Assembly (NCBI GenBank): GCA_009838515.1
Contig: VXRL01000092.1
Coordinates: 1 to 64,000, forward strand
Length of the DNA stretch: 64,000 bases
Direction of reading: 5' to 3'
Source of the DNA: Terriglobia bacterium
GTDB lineage: Bacteria > Acidobacteriota > Terriglobia > Bryobacterales > UBA6623
Shown: positions 14,994 through 23,645 of the stretch, piece after piece
Layout of the letters: each line of letters starts with the position of its first letter
Position numbering within the stretch: position 1 is the first letter of the stretch
Program-made: the position numbers and the translations under genes
Notes under the pieces: generated by a model
The model's database searches: none
What the model saw: only the letters and a program-made list of their open reading frames with translations
What the model was told of the DNA's origin: nothing

Positions 14994-17579
14994 ATGAGAG
15001 CCAGCATGCAGGTCCGACAGGTAGCGCGCGCTGCCGTGCGGCGCGGAGCAGCGCTCCTGCTCGCTCTGCCCCTCGCGGCGCACGCGGCCGAGCTGCCACC
15101 TCCGGCCGCTGGCGAGGTCGATTTCAACGCAGAAATCCGCCCGCTGTTCGAGGGGCGCTGCACTGTCTGCCACGGGCCCGCCAATGCCATGAACGGCCTC
15201 CGTCTGGACCGCAAGGCGGATGCGCTGGCCGGCGGCCATTCGGGGCCGGCCATCATTCCGGGCAACTCGGCCGAGAGCCGCCTAATCCACCTCGTGGCGG
15301 GATATCGGGTGAAAGTGGTCATGCCTCCGACAGGGGAACCGCTGGGCCGGGCCGAGATCGGCAAGCTGCGCGCCTGGATCGACCAAGGAGCGCAGTGGCC
15401 GGACCCGGCTGAAGCGGCCGCCGCCGCTTCCTCGCCGGGCGAGCCGGGGCATTGGGCTTTCCAGCCGATTGTCCGGCCAGAAGTGCCGACAGGAAGCAAT
15501 CCGATCGACCATTTCGTGCGCGAACGCCTGCGGGCGGAGGGAGTCGAGCCGGCGCCGCGCGCCGACCGGGACGCGTTGTTGACCCGAGTGTCTCTGGATC
15601 TGACCGGGCTCCCTCCGACTCGCGAGGAGCAGAGCGCTTTCAGAGACGATCCGGGGGAGGGTGCCTACGAGCGGGTCGTGGAGCGTTTGCTGACCTCGGA
15701 ACACTTCGGCGAGAAACAGGCCATGCACTGGCTGGACCAGGTGCGCTACGCCGACTCGGACGGCTATGCCAAGGACTATGTGCGGCCGCATGCTTGGCGC
15801 TATCGGCGCTGGGTCGTCAACGCGCTCAACTCCGGCATGCGGTTTGACCGCTTTTCGATCGAGCAGATCGCCGGCGACCTGTTGCCCGGTGCGACCGTGG
15901 AGCAGCGCGTCGCCACCGGCTTCCACCGCAACACGCTGCGCAATCGAGAGGGCGGAGTGAACCCCGCCCAATATGCCTTCGAGGAAACGGTGGACCGGGC
16001 GAGCACATTCGGCACGGTCTGGCTCGGCATGACCGTTGGCTGCGCCCAGTGCCACGACCACAAGTACGATCCGGTCTCGCAGCGGGAGTTCTACGAGCTA
16101 TTCGCCTTTTTCGACAACCTCGAAGAGGGGCGCATTTACGCGCCGCTGCAGGGAGAGCTTGGCCCGTACTTGCGCACGGTCAACGAGTACCGGCGCAAGC
16201 ACCAAGCGATCTTGGACGAGTACAGCGTGCCTGCGCTGCAGGCCGATTGGGAAGAGCGCTGCATTCGAGCGGGCGAGTCACCGGGCGTGTACTTGGACTA
16301 CGACCTGGCTTGGCAGGAACTGGGCTTGAACACCGACGGCGGGCAAGAGATCGTGCGTATCCCGCCGGGCAAGCGGACGTGGCGCCAAGCCAACATGGTG
16401 ACGTACTACTTCCTGGGTGCCTACGGCTTGATCGTCGGATCGGCGAAGCAGAAGGAATTGGGCTTTCCCGAAGCTCTACGCAAGATCAAGGAGCTGAACC
16501 GAGCCTATCCGCAACGTAGCGAAGCGCGCATCGTATTTGAGAACCCCGAGGCGAATCCGACGTTCCTGCGCGTGCGCGGCAGTTGGGACCGACACGGCAT
16601 CGAAGTCAGGCCGGGCACGCCCGGCGCCCTGCCCGGATCCCCGGGGACTGGTGCAGGACGGCTAGAACTGGCCCGCTGGCTGTTCGCCGACGACAATCCG
16701 TTGACGGCGCGCGTCGCCGTCAACCGCATCTGGCAGGAGTACTTCGGACGGGGCTTGGTGGCGACTTCGGAGGATTTCGGAACGCAAGGCGAACCTCCGA
16801 GCCATCCGCGACTGCTGGACTGGCTCGCTTCCGAGTTCCACGATTCCGGCTGGGACGTCCGGCGCATGCATCGCCTGATTGTCACTTCGGAGACCTACAA
16901 GCAGTCCTCGCGCGGTTCGCAGCAGCTGGTCGAGCGCGACCCCAATAATGCATTACTCGGCCGGCAGGTCAGACTGCGCCTGCCCGCCGAACTGATCTGG
17001 GACCGCGCCCTGGGCGCGGCCGGACTGCTGCACCACGAGGTGGGCGGCCGGAGCTTCCGACCAGCCATGCCTCCCGGCACCACCGGCTTCAAGGCGGGCG
17101 GGACAGACTGGGAGCCCAGTTCCGGTTCGGAGCGGTACAAGCGCGGCATGTACATCCAGTTCCAGCGGACGCAGCCGTTTCCGTTCCTGATGAACTTCGA
17201 TTCGCCGGAATTCCGCGAGCCTGCCTGCCGCCGCGAGCGATCCAACACTCCCCTGCAGGCGCTAAACCTGCTCAACGACACGATGTTCGCGGAGGCTTGG
17301 CAGTCACTCGCCGTGCGGGTCTTGTCCGACGCCCCGGACCCATCCTTTGCGGGGCGGCTGCGCTACGCCTTCCGCCTCGCGCTCGGGCGCGAGCCGACCG
17401 GTGGCGAGGCCGAGCGCTTCGGCGCATACTTGGAAGAGCGCTCCGCCGCTGCGATGTCCGCGGCCGAAGGCTTCCAGCACCTGCCCGAGGTCGAGGGGCT
17501 GGATCCGTCCGCGCTGCTTGCTTGGACCGGTGTTGGCAGAGTCCTGATGAACCTTGACGAATTCGTGACGCGGCCATGA
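14994..17579 (+). CDS. PSD1 protein: PSCyt1 cytochrome c - DUF1549 - DUF1553
   Basis: Exported protein of 861 residues. After a signal peptide (LLLALPLAAHA) comes a PSCyt1 cytochrome c-like domain with CTVCH (56-60) and the distal ligand region VKVVMPPTGEPL. DUF1549 covers about 168-375, starting with the family block LLTRVSLDLTGLPPT, and carries a second CxxCH, CAQCHDHKYDP (350-354). DUF1553 covers about 545-840 with NPLTARVAVNRIWQEYFGRG and PACRRERSNTPLQALNLLN. Compared with the other two copies the region ~400-520 is divergent. Its stop overlaps the DUF1501 start (ATGA), so the two are translationally coupled. Function is unknown for the family; heme binding and a redox or sensing role in the periplasm are inferred. 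Confidence 0.9.
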   Translation: MRASMQVRQVARAAVRRGAALLLALPLAAHAAELPPPAAGEVDFNAEIRPLFEGRCTVCHGPANAMNGLRLDRKADALAGGHSGPAIIPGNSAESRLIHLVAGYRVKVVMPPTGEPLGRAEIGKLRAWIDQGAQWPDPAEAAAAASSPGEPGHWAFQPIVRPEVPTGSNPIDHFVRERLRAEGVEPAPRADRDALLTRVSLDLTGLPPTREEQSAFRDDPGEGAYERVVERLLTSEHFGEKQAMHWLDQVRYADSDGYAKDYVRPHAWRYRRWVVNALNSGMRFDRFSIEQIAGDLLPGATVEQRVATGFHRNTLRNREGGVNPAQYAFEETVDRASTFGTVWLGMTVGCAQCHDHKYDPVSQREFYELFAFFDNLEEGRIYAPLQGELGPYLRTVNEYRRKHQAILDEYSVPALQADWEERCIRAGESPGVYLDYDLAWQELGLNTDGGQEIVRIPPGKRTWRQANMVTYYFLGAYGLIVGSAKQKELGFPEALRKIKELNRAYPQRSEARIVFENPEANPTFLRVRGSWDRHGIEVRPGTPGALPGSPGTGAGRLELARWLFADDNPLTARVAVNRIWQEYFGRGLVATSEDFGTQGEPPSHPRLLDWLASEFHDSGWDVRRMHRLIVTSETYKQSSRGSQQLVERDPNNALLGRQVRLRLPAELIWDRALGAAGLLHHEVGGRSFRPAMPPGTTGFKAGGTDWEPSSGSERYKRGMYIQFQRTQPFPFLMNFDSPEFREPACRRERSNTPLQALNLLNDTMFAEAWQSLAVRVLSDAPDPSFAGRLRYAFRLALGREPTGGEAERFGAYLEERSAAAMSAAEGFQHLPEVEGLDPSALLAWTGVGRVLMNLDEFVTRP

Positions 17580-19003
17580 ACCTGCACTCGTTCAACCCGT
17601 TCCTGTCCCGCCGGGACTTCCTCGACAACACCCTGTACGGGCTGGGCTTGGGCGCGCTCTCCCACTTGCTCGGAATCGAAGGCCGTACTGCCGAGCCCGA
17701 TGCGCTGGCACCGCGCAAGCCGCACTTCGCGCCTCGTGCGAAGAACGTGATCTTCCTCTTCCAAGCCGGCGCGCCCAGCCAGATCGACCTGTTCGACCCC
17801 AAGCCCAAGCTGCACGAGTGGAACGGCCAGCCCCTGCCGGAATCTCTGGCCAAGCAGTTGCAGCTGGCGTTCATCCAGCCTACGGCCAAGGTGCTGGCGA
17901 GCCGCAGGCAGTTCCAGCCCGCAGGGCAGTCGGGCATCGAGCTCTCGGAGTGGCTGCCGCACACGGCAACAATCGCGGACGAGCTTTGCCTGGTCCGATC
18001 AGTGCGCGGGGATTCGGTCAACCACCATCCGGGGCAGTCGCTGCTGATGACGGGCAATCCCCTGCCAGGAAGGCCCACGGTGGGCTCGTGGATCACCTAC
18101 GGGTTGGGCAGCGAGTCCCGCGACCTACCCGGGTTTGTCGTGCTCAAGACGGGCAGCTCGACGCAGGGCAGCACCGGCAATTGGACCAACGGGTTCCTGC
18201 CATCGAACTACCAAGGCGTCTTGCTGCGCAGCGAGGGCGATGCGATTCTGCATCTGTCCAACCCCGCCGGCGTCACATCGGACATGCAGCGAGCGGACCT
18301 GGACCTGATCCGGGAGCTCAACCTCGAACAGCTCGCGCGCACCGGCGACCAAGAGATCGCGGCGCGCATCGCGTCCTATGAACTGGCGTTCCGCATGCAG
18401 GCGTCGGCCCCCAGCCTGATCGACGTTTCAGACGAGCCGGAGCGGACGCGCGAAATGTACGGGCTGAATTCCGACGAAACCCGGGACTACGGCATGACCT
18501 GCCTGCTGGCGCGCCGCCTGATCGAGCGCGGCGTGCGATTCGTGCTGAACCAGCACGCGCAATGGGACCACCATTCGAACTTGGACAAGGGGCTCAGCCA
18601 GAAGTGTCGAGTCACCGACAAGCCCGTGGCAGCCTTGGTGAAGGATCTCAAGCAGCGGGGCCTGCTGGACGAGACGCTAGTCATCTGGGCTGGGGAGTTC
18701 GGGCGTACCTCTTTGGCGGAATGGCGAAATCCTTCCGACCCGGCCAACATAGGCCGGGACCACCATGCCGACGGGTTCAGCGTGTGGATGGCGGGTGGCG
18801 GCATCAAGGGCGGCCAAGTCATCGGAAGCACGGACGAACTAGGCTTGACAGTGGAAGACAATCCGGTACATGTCCACGACCTGCAGGCGACCGTCCTGCA
18901 CTGTCTGGGCCTCGACCATGAGCGCTTGACGTACCGGCATGCTGGACGCGACTTCAGGCTCACTGACGTGGGCGGGACCGTGGTGGAGTCCATGCTGGCC
19001 TAG
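17576..19003 (+). CDS. DUF1501 protein, Tat-exported
   Basis: Protein of 475 residues of the DUF1501 family, related to the alkaline phosphatase/sulfatase fold. The N-terminus has a twin-arginine motif (LSRRDFLDN) before a hydrophobic stretch, indicating Tat export. Family blocks: VIFLFQAGAPSQIDLFDPKP, WITYGLGSESRDLPGFVVL, WTNGFLPSNYQGV, the acidic VIWAGEFGRTS block, and RDHHADGFSVWMAGGGIKGG near the C-terminus with likely metal-ligand Asp/His. The ATG lies within the PSD1 stop (ATGA overlap), so both products are made together. A shortened relic of a paralogous C-terminus lies 2.6 kb downstream. Enzymatic activity has not been assigned to the family to my knowledge. Confidence 0.9.
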   Translation: MNLHSFNPFLSRRDFLDNTLYGLGLGALSHLLGIEGRTAEPDALAPRKPHFAPRAKNVIFLFQAGAPSQIDLFDPKPKLHEWNGQPLPESLAKQLQLAFIQPTAKVLASRRQFQPAGQSGIELSEWLPHTATIADELCLVRSVRGDSVNHHPGQSLLMTGNPLPGRPTVGSWITYGLGSESRDLPGFVVLKTGSSTQGSTGNWTNGFLPSNYQGVLLRSEGDAILHLSNPAGVTSDMQRADLDLIRELNLEQLARTGDQEIAARIASYELAFRMQASAPSLIDVSDEPERTREMYGLNSDETRDYGMTCLLARRLIERGVRFVLNQHAQWDHHSNLDKGLSQKCRVTDKPVAALVKDLKQRGLLDETLVIWAGEFGRTSLAEWRNPSDPANIGRDHHADGFSVWMAGGGIKGGQVIGSTDELGLTVEDNPVHVHDLQATVLHCLGLDHERLTYRHAGRDFRLTDVGGTVVESMLA

Positions 19004-19087
19004 CCTGCAACAGCCTCATACCGCTGGGAGTGTGCCGGGCATCGCTCCCGACCAACGCTCTCGATCGATCGCAGCACATTGTGCAGG

Positions 19088-21580
19088 ATGCAAACTATCG
19101 ATTGGCAGGCGGTCCGTCGAGCGGCCGTAGCGATAAGCTTGGCCGCCTGCTCGGCGGTCGCGGTCAGCGCTCAGGTGAGGGTGCGCGGATCGGTCTTGGA
19201 TCGAAGCGAGAGCCCGATCCAGCAAGCCCGGCTCGTCATCGAGATGGTCGATGGTCCCAGCGAGCGTGCCGAGACTCGGTCTGACGAGCACGGGTCGTTC
19301 CGCTTCGACCTAAGCCGCGCGGGGCAGTACCGGCTCACGGTGACGCACGCCGAGTTCTTTCCAATCAAGGCCAAGCCAATCGAACTAGTCGAAGGCGACA
19401 ACATGGCCAGGATCGAGCTGATTCGCGCGAGGGCTGCCGGGACCGTCATCGATGTCCGTTCCGAACAGCGGCCGCCGAAGGATGAAATCGCGGTGTCGCG
19501 CGAGATCGTCGAAGAGGAGATCGACTCCCTGCCCATGACCCGCTCGACAAAGCAGCGCATCCAGGGCGTGGCGGCGGTGCTCCCGGGAGTGGTCAGGACG
19601 GCGTACGGAGACCTTCACTTGAACGGCAGCCCGGCGCGAGAGACGAATTGGTCGCTGGACGGCTTCAATCTTGCAGACCCCGCCTCGGGGGAGCTCGAGA
19701 TGACCCTGGGCGTTGAATCCGTGAAGTCCATGGACCTCCAGTCAGCGCAGTACTCCGCGGCGCTGGGCAAGGGTGCGGGCGGAGCCATGGTGCTCGACTC
19801 CAGCATGGGGGGCGATGAGTTCACCCAGCGGTTCACGAACTTCGTGCCAGGAGTCGAGCTAAACCGCGGACTGAGGTTCCGGGATTGGCGGCCCAGATAC
19901 ACCCTGTCTGGCCCGTTGGCCTCCGAGCGTATCCGGTTTTTCAACGCTCTCGACATGCTCTACGAGGAGAATCTGATCCCCGAACTGCCCCGGGGGCAGG
20001 ACAGCAACCGCTACTGGTCGATCAACAACAGCTTCCGGGCGCATGCCCAAGTGAGCCGCCGACAGACGCTGAGTTCCGGTCTGGTGACGGACTGCTTTGG
20101 CGCGCCGAGATCCGGGCTGTCGCCGCTCAGCCCGATCGAGACCACATTGGACCAGCGGGCTCGGAGGCATTTCTTCAACGTGAAGGATCAAGTTGCCCTG
20201 TCTGCCGTCAGCGTCCTTGACTTCGGGTACGCCGCCTACCGCTCGTCCTACCGAGGGGTGCCTCAGGGAAACGCGCCCTACAAGATCACGGCCGATGGCA
20301 GGGCCGGAAACTATCCCATCGACATGCACCTGCTCACCGGCCGGGATGAGTTCCGGGCAAACCTGCTCTCCTCCCGGAAGTGGCTTGGGACCCACGAGTT
20401 GAGGGCCGGACTGAATCTCAGCCACAGCGAGTACTCGCAGGACATTGATCGAAGCCCGATCGAGTATTACCGTGTCGACAACACGCGGTCGAGCCGGCTG
20501 GCGTTTGCGGGGAGCGGCCGGTTCTCAGAATCGAACCTTGAGAGCGGCGCCTATCTGCAGGACCGGTGGACGATCCGCTCGCGACTAGTGGCGGAGATAG
20601 GCCTTCGCATGGACCGAGACCGGATCGTCGCGGCCGGAACCGTTACGCCGCGCTTCAGCATCGCCTTGGCGCCGCCCAGGCTGGACGGCTCAAGGCTCTC
20701 GGCCGGTGTCGCCTGGATCCCCTCCACTACATATTTTCGAATCTTCACGCGGCATCGAGACCAGCACTCCCTCTACACGACTTTCGGCCCGGACGGAGAG
20801 ACACCCCTGGGGCCTCCGGATATCCGATTCTTTGAGCTGGACCGCGGTCTGCTGGCCATTCCCAGCACCCGGAACCTCAGCGCCGGCTGGCAGCAGAGCC
20901 TTCCTGGTGCGACCGACTTTGCCGTCAATTTCCTTCGGAAGAGATTGAACAACGGATACGCCCAGTTCCCGACGTCCGCCCCGGTCGCGGAGGACGACAG
21001 CCCGCGCTTCGGCGGCGAAGCCGTCCGCTTCCGGCTCCAGAACTCGAGGCAGGATTCGTACGACTCCGTGGAACTCTCGCTGACCAGGCCACTGCTTGGC
21101 GCCGAGCGATGGTTCGTCAGCTACACATACTCGAGATCGTGGTCGAACGCCGCCTTGGAGGTGGAGACAAACGACCCCATCTTGTTCTCCGACACCGAGG
21201 GCCGCCTCGCTTGGGACGTCCCGCACCGGCTGGTCTCATGGGCATCTTTTCCGATCGGCGAGAAGATGTCAGTCGCCTACCTGTGCGAATGGCGCGACGG
21301 CCTCCCATTCAGCGTGCACGACGACAACGGCAAGCAGGTGGGCCGTGTCAACAGCTGGCGGCTCCCGCGATTCTTCAGCCTCAACGTGCACGTTGAGAGA
21401 AAGCTGTCATTCTTGGGGCATCGCTGGGCACTGCGGCCCGGCGTCGACAACCTGACAAACCGACCCAACTACAGGTTTGTCAACAACAACGTGGACTCCC
21501 CCGAGTTCCTTGATCTGTCTGGGCGCTCGCCAATCAAGCTCGTCATCCGCGTGCGCTGGCTCGGCAAGTCCTCGGATTAG
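19088..21580 (+). CDS. Oar-like TonB-dependent receptor, short form
   Basis: Outer-membrane receptor-like protein of 830 residues. Signal peptide around 10-28 (AVAISLAACSAVAVSAQ), carboxypeptidase-regulatory domain ~30-110 (VRGSVLDRSESPIQQARLVI, FRFDLSRAGQYRLTV), then a plug-like region (LHLNGSPARETNWSLDGFNL) and a beta-barrel with aromatic-rich alternating strands to the end. It is ~250 residues shorter than the receptor at 10575 and has a simpler plug. The ATG at 19088 is preferred to a TTG nine bases upstream. It follows the PSD1-DUF1501 pair by 84 bases and may be cotranscribed, coupling the pair to an outer-membrane transporter. Confidence 0.85.
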   Translation: MQTIDWQAVRRAAVAISLAACSAVAVSAQVRVRGSVLDRSESPIQQARLVIEMVDGPSERAETRSDEHGSFRFDLSRAGQYRLTVTHAEFFPIKAKPIELVEGDNMARIELIRARAAGTVIDVRSEQRPPKDEIAVSREIVEEEIDSLPMTRSTKQRIQGVAAVLPGVVRTAYGDLHLNGSPARETNWSLDGFNLADPASGELEMTLGVESVKSMDLQSAQYSAALGKGAGGAMVLDSSMGGDEFTQRFTNFVPGVELNRGLRFRDWRPRYTLSGPLASERIRFFNALDMLYEENLIPELPRGQDSNRYWSINNSFRAHAQVSRRQTLSSGLVTDCFGAPRSGLSPLSPIETTLDQRARRHFFNVKDQVALSAVSVLDFGYAAYRSSYRGVPQGNAPYKITADGRAGNYPIDMHLLTGRDEFRANLLSSRKWLGTHELRAGLNLSHSEYSQDIDRSPIEYYRVDNTRSSRLAFAGSGRFSESNLESGAYLQDRWTIRSRLVAEIGLRMDRDRIVAAGTVTPRFSIALAPPRLDGSRLSAGVAWIPSTTYFRIFTRHRDQHSLYTTFGPDGETPLGPPDIRFFELDRGLLAIPSTRNLSAGWQQSLPGATDFAVNFLRKRLNNGYAQFPTSAPVAEDDSPRFGGEAVRFRLQNSRQDSYDSVELSLTRPLLGAERWFVSYTYSRSWSNAALEVETNDPILFSDTEGRLAWDVPHRLVSWASFPIGEKMSVAYLCEWRDGLPFSVHDDNGKQVGRVNSWRLPRFFSLNVHVERKLSFLGHRWALRPGVDNLTNRPNYRFVNNNVDSPEFLDLSGRSPIKLVIRVRWLGKSSD

Positions 21581-21593
21581 CGCGAGGCCGACT

Positions 21594-21740
21594 GGTGGCT
21601 GCTCCAGACGCGGCCAGATTCTTGGGCTCACGGACGAATCGAGCCTGGCTGAGGAAGACAGTCCGGCACATATCCTCGCACTACGGGCAACCGCCTTACA
21701 TTGTCTAAATATTGACCACGTTCTAACGTGCTCTCCCTAG
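21594..21740 (+). pseudogene. relic of a DUF1501 C-terminus
   Basis: In one frame this stretch reads GQILGLTDESSLAEEDSPAH followed by ILALRATALHCLNIDHVLT. It aligns with the intact DUF1501 at 17576, which has GQVIGSTDELGLTVEDNPVH and then VHDLQATVLHCLGLDHERLT. Similarity begins about 13 bases after the receptor stop codon and ends in a stop at the point where the intact protein continues YRHAGRDF. No start, signal peptide or upstream body of the protein is present. It is therefore a decayed 3' fragment, pointing to a deletion or recombination that joined the receptor to the end of a former DUF1501 gene. Confidence 0.8.
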
Positions 21741-22029
21741 CAAGAGCGCTTTGCACGCGGTTAGGCCTTGCGGAGATCGTCTTCGTTGGGCAAGTCCCTT
21801 GACGGCCGGTCGCGCTCGGCGCCCGGCCAGACCGGTCCCAGAATCCCCTCGACGCCCACTCGAGCGATAGAGCTCGCCCCTATTTCAACCAGCAGCATAC
21901 CTTGCGTGCCCCGCTCTCGGGAGATTCACCTAGGCTGGAGGAGCGCGAGTGGTGCGAGCCGCTCTTCGCTAAGATTTCTGGGCGCGCCGTGTCAGTCACC
22001 GAGATCTTGGCAGGAGGGCACATAGAACT
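21741..22029. other. intergenic region before the sulfatase cluster
   Basis: About 290 bases without a supportable gene between the DUF1501 relic and the first sulfatase. Several frames are open but none shows family similarity or a signal peptide. AGGAGG at about 22012-22017 lies 12 bases before the GTG of the sulfatase and may be a distant ribosome-binding site. No clear promoter pair is seen by eye. Confidence 0.4.
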
Positions 22030-23604
22030 GTGGGCCTGAGTGACAACCAGCGGAAACCACTTGGACCTAGTCGAGCCGTACTGCTTGCTGCGCTGGCAGG
22101 AGCGTTGTCGGTGTGCCAGCACGCGCCGGAAACCTCGCACTGGCCCAACATAATCTTCATCCTCGCCGACGACCTCGGTTTCGGGGATCTCAGTTCCTAC
22201 GGGGCGACGGCAATCCAGACTCCGAACATCGATCGTCTGGCGAGCGAGGGAGTGCTATTCACCGACGCCCATAGCCCGTCGTCGGTGTGCACTCCCACTC
22301 GATATGGCTTCCTGACAGGGCGCTATTGCTGGCGGACGTGGCTCACGCGAAGCGCGTTGAGTTCAGACGCGCCGTTGTTGATCGAGGAGAACCGTCCGAC
22401 AGTCGCTTCTGTGCTTCGATCTGCCGGCTACTACACCGCCCACATTGGAAAGTGGCACTTGGGTTTTGGCCGCGAGGAGGATTACGCCAACGACCGAGAC
22501 GGACAGGGCGAGCCGAATTCTTGGCGGAGCAGGAAGGGCGGCCCCGACTGGAACGGCGAACTAGAGCCGGGCCCGCTCGAGGTTGGCTTCGACTACTACT
22601 TCGGAATCCCCATCGTGAACTCCTACCCGCCATACGTCTTTGTGGAAAATCATCGTGTCGCCGGACTGGATCAGGACGACCCGATCGGCCGGATAGAGTC
22701 TCGCTACTTGGGGGAGATGCAAGGCGGCAAGGCCGCCCGTTGGACGGACAATGAACTTGCAACAGAGCTGAGCGCCAGAACGGTCTCCCTGTTGGAGCGA
22801 CTCGCGAGCCAAGACCAGCCATTCTTCCTGTACTACGCCCCGCACCAGCCTCATAGGCCGTTCACACCGAACGTCCGCTTCAAGGGCGCGAGCCAGTTCG
22901 GCGTATACGGTGACTTCATCGAGGAGTTGGACTGGTCGGTCGGTGAGGTGCTCGGCGCGTTAGATCGTCTGGAGTTGGCGGAAAACACACTGGTGATCTT
23001 CTCGAGCGACAACGGCGGGCTGCTGAACCCGGCCTCGAGCAATGCACAGAGGGGCGCCGGCTACGGTGACGGAAAGGCGCCTCCAGCGCCGGAGGTCGAA
23101 CACCAGGCCAACGGGCCCGTTCTCCGTGGCGGCAAGGGCGATATTTGGGAAGGTGGTCACCGCGTTCCCTTCCTTGCCCGCTGGCCCAGAAAGATCATGG
23201 CTGGGACACGGTCAGACGAGACGATCAGCTTGACCGACATGCTGGCCACGTTCGCGGCGCTGGCTGAACAGGACTTGACAGACGATGCCGGCCCTGACAG
23301 CTTCAACGTGCTGCCCGCTCTGCTCGAAGGAGAGCTCGACGACTCGCTGCGCCGCCCAAGGGTCATGCAGAGCGGCGGCATCAGCGGGATGCTCTCGATT
23401 CGCGAGGGCCCTTGGAAATTGATTGACGGCCAGGGCGGCGGCGGGTATCGCGACGGCAAAGCTGAGCCTGGCGAGCCACCGCAACTGTACGACTTGAGCC
23501 AAGACCTGAGGGAAGAGACAGACGTTTATGCCCAGCATCCGGACCTCGCTAAGCGTCTGCGGCAACTCTTGCACAAGATCAAGGCGGAGGGACGCAGTCG
23601 ATGA
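22030..23604 (+). CDS. sulfatase (lipoprotein), CTPTR type
   Basis: Type I sulfatase of 524 residues. Signal peptide with hydrophobic AVLLAALAGA and lipobox LSVC, so probably membrane-anchored in the periplasm or outer membrane. The catalytic signature C87-T-P-T-R91 is followed by GFLTGRY; Cys87 would be converted to formylglycine. Metal-binding N-terminal Asp pair is in FILADDLGFGD, and the second set is in VIFSSDNGGL; IGKWHLG is the conserved Lys/His block. The start is a GTG with a distant AGGAGG site. It overlaps the next sulfatase reading frame (ATGA at 23601-23604). Arylsulfatase A-like members act on aryl or carbohydrate sulfates; a glycan substrate is inferred from the neighbourhood. 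Confidence 0.9.
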   Translation: MGLSDNQRKPLGPSRAVLLAALAGALSVCQHAPETSHWPNIIFILADDLGFGDLSSYGATAIQTPNIDRLASEGVLFTDAHSPSSVCTPTRYGFLTGRYCWRTWLTRSALSSDAPLLIEENRPTVASVLRSAGYYTAHIGKWHLGFGREEDYANDRDGQGEPNSWRSRKGGPDWNGELEPGPLEVGFDYYFGIPIVNSYPPYVFVENHRVAGLDQDDPIGRIESRYLGEMQGGKAARWTDNELATELSARTVSLLERLASQDQPFFLYYAPHQPHRPFTPNVRFKGASQFGVYGDFIEELDWSVGEVLGALDRLELAENTLVIFSSDNGGLLNPASSNAQRGAGYGDGKAPPAPEVEHQANGPVLRGGKGDIWEGGHRVPFLARWPRKIMAGTRSDETISLTDMLATFAALAEQDLTDDAGPDSFNVLPALLEGELDDSLRRPRVMQSGGISGMLSIREGPWKLIDGQGGGGYRDGKAEPGEPPQLYDLSQDLREETDVYAQHPDLAKRLRQLLHKIKAEGRSR

Positions 23605-23645
23605 TCCATGGTGAGAGGCCGTCGCTTATCGGCCGGAGACGACCA

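Noticed and set aside
21477-21593. Start of the small ORF containing the DUF1501 relic as a real gene
   Set aside because: Its first 39 residues are an out-of-frame reading of the receptor's end; only the last part is a degraded DUF1501 remnant.
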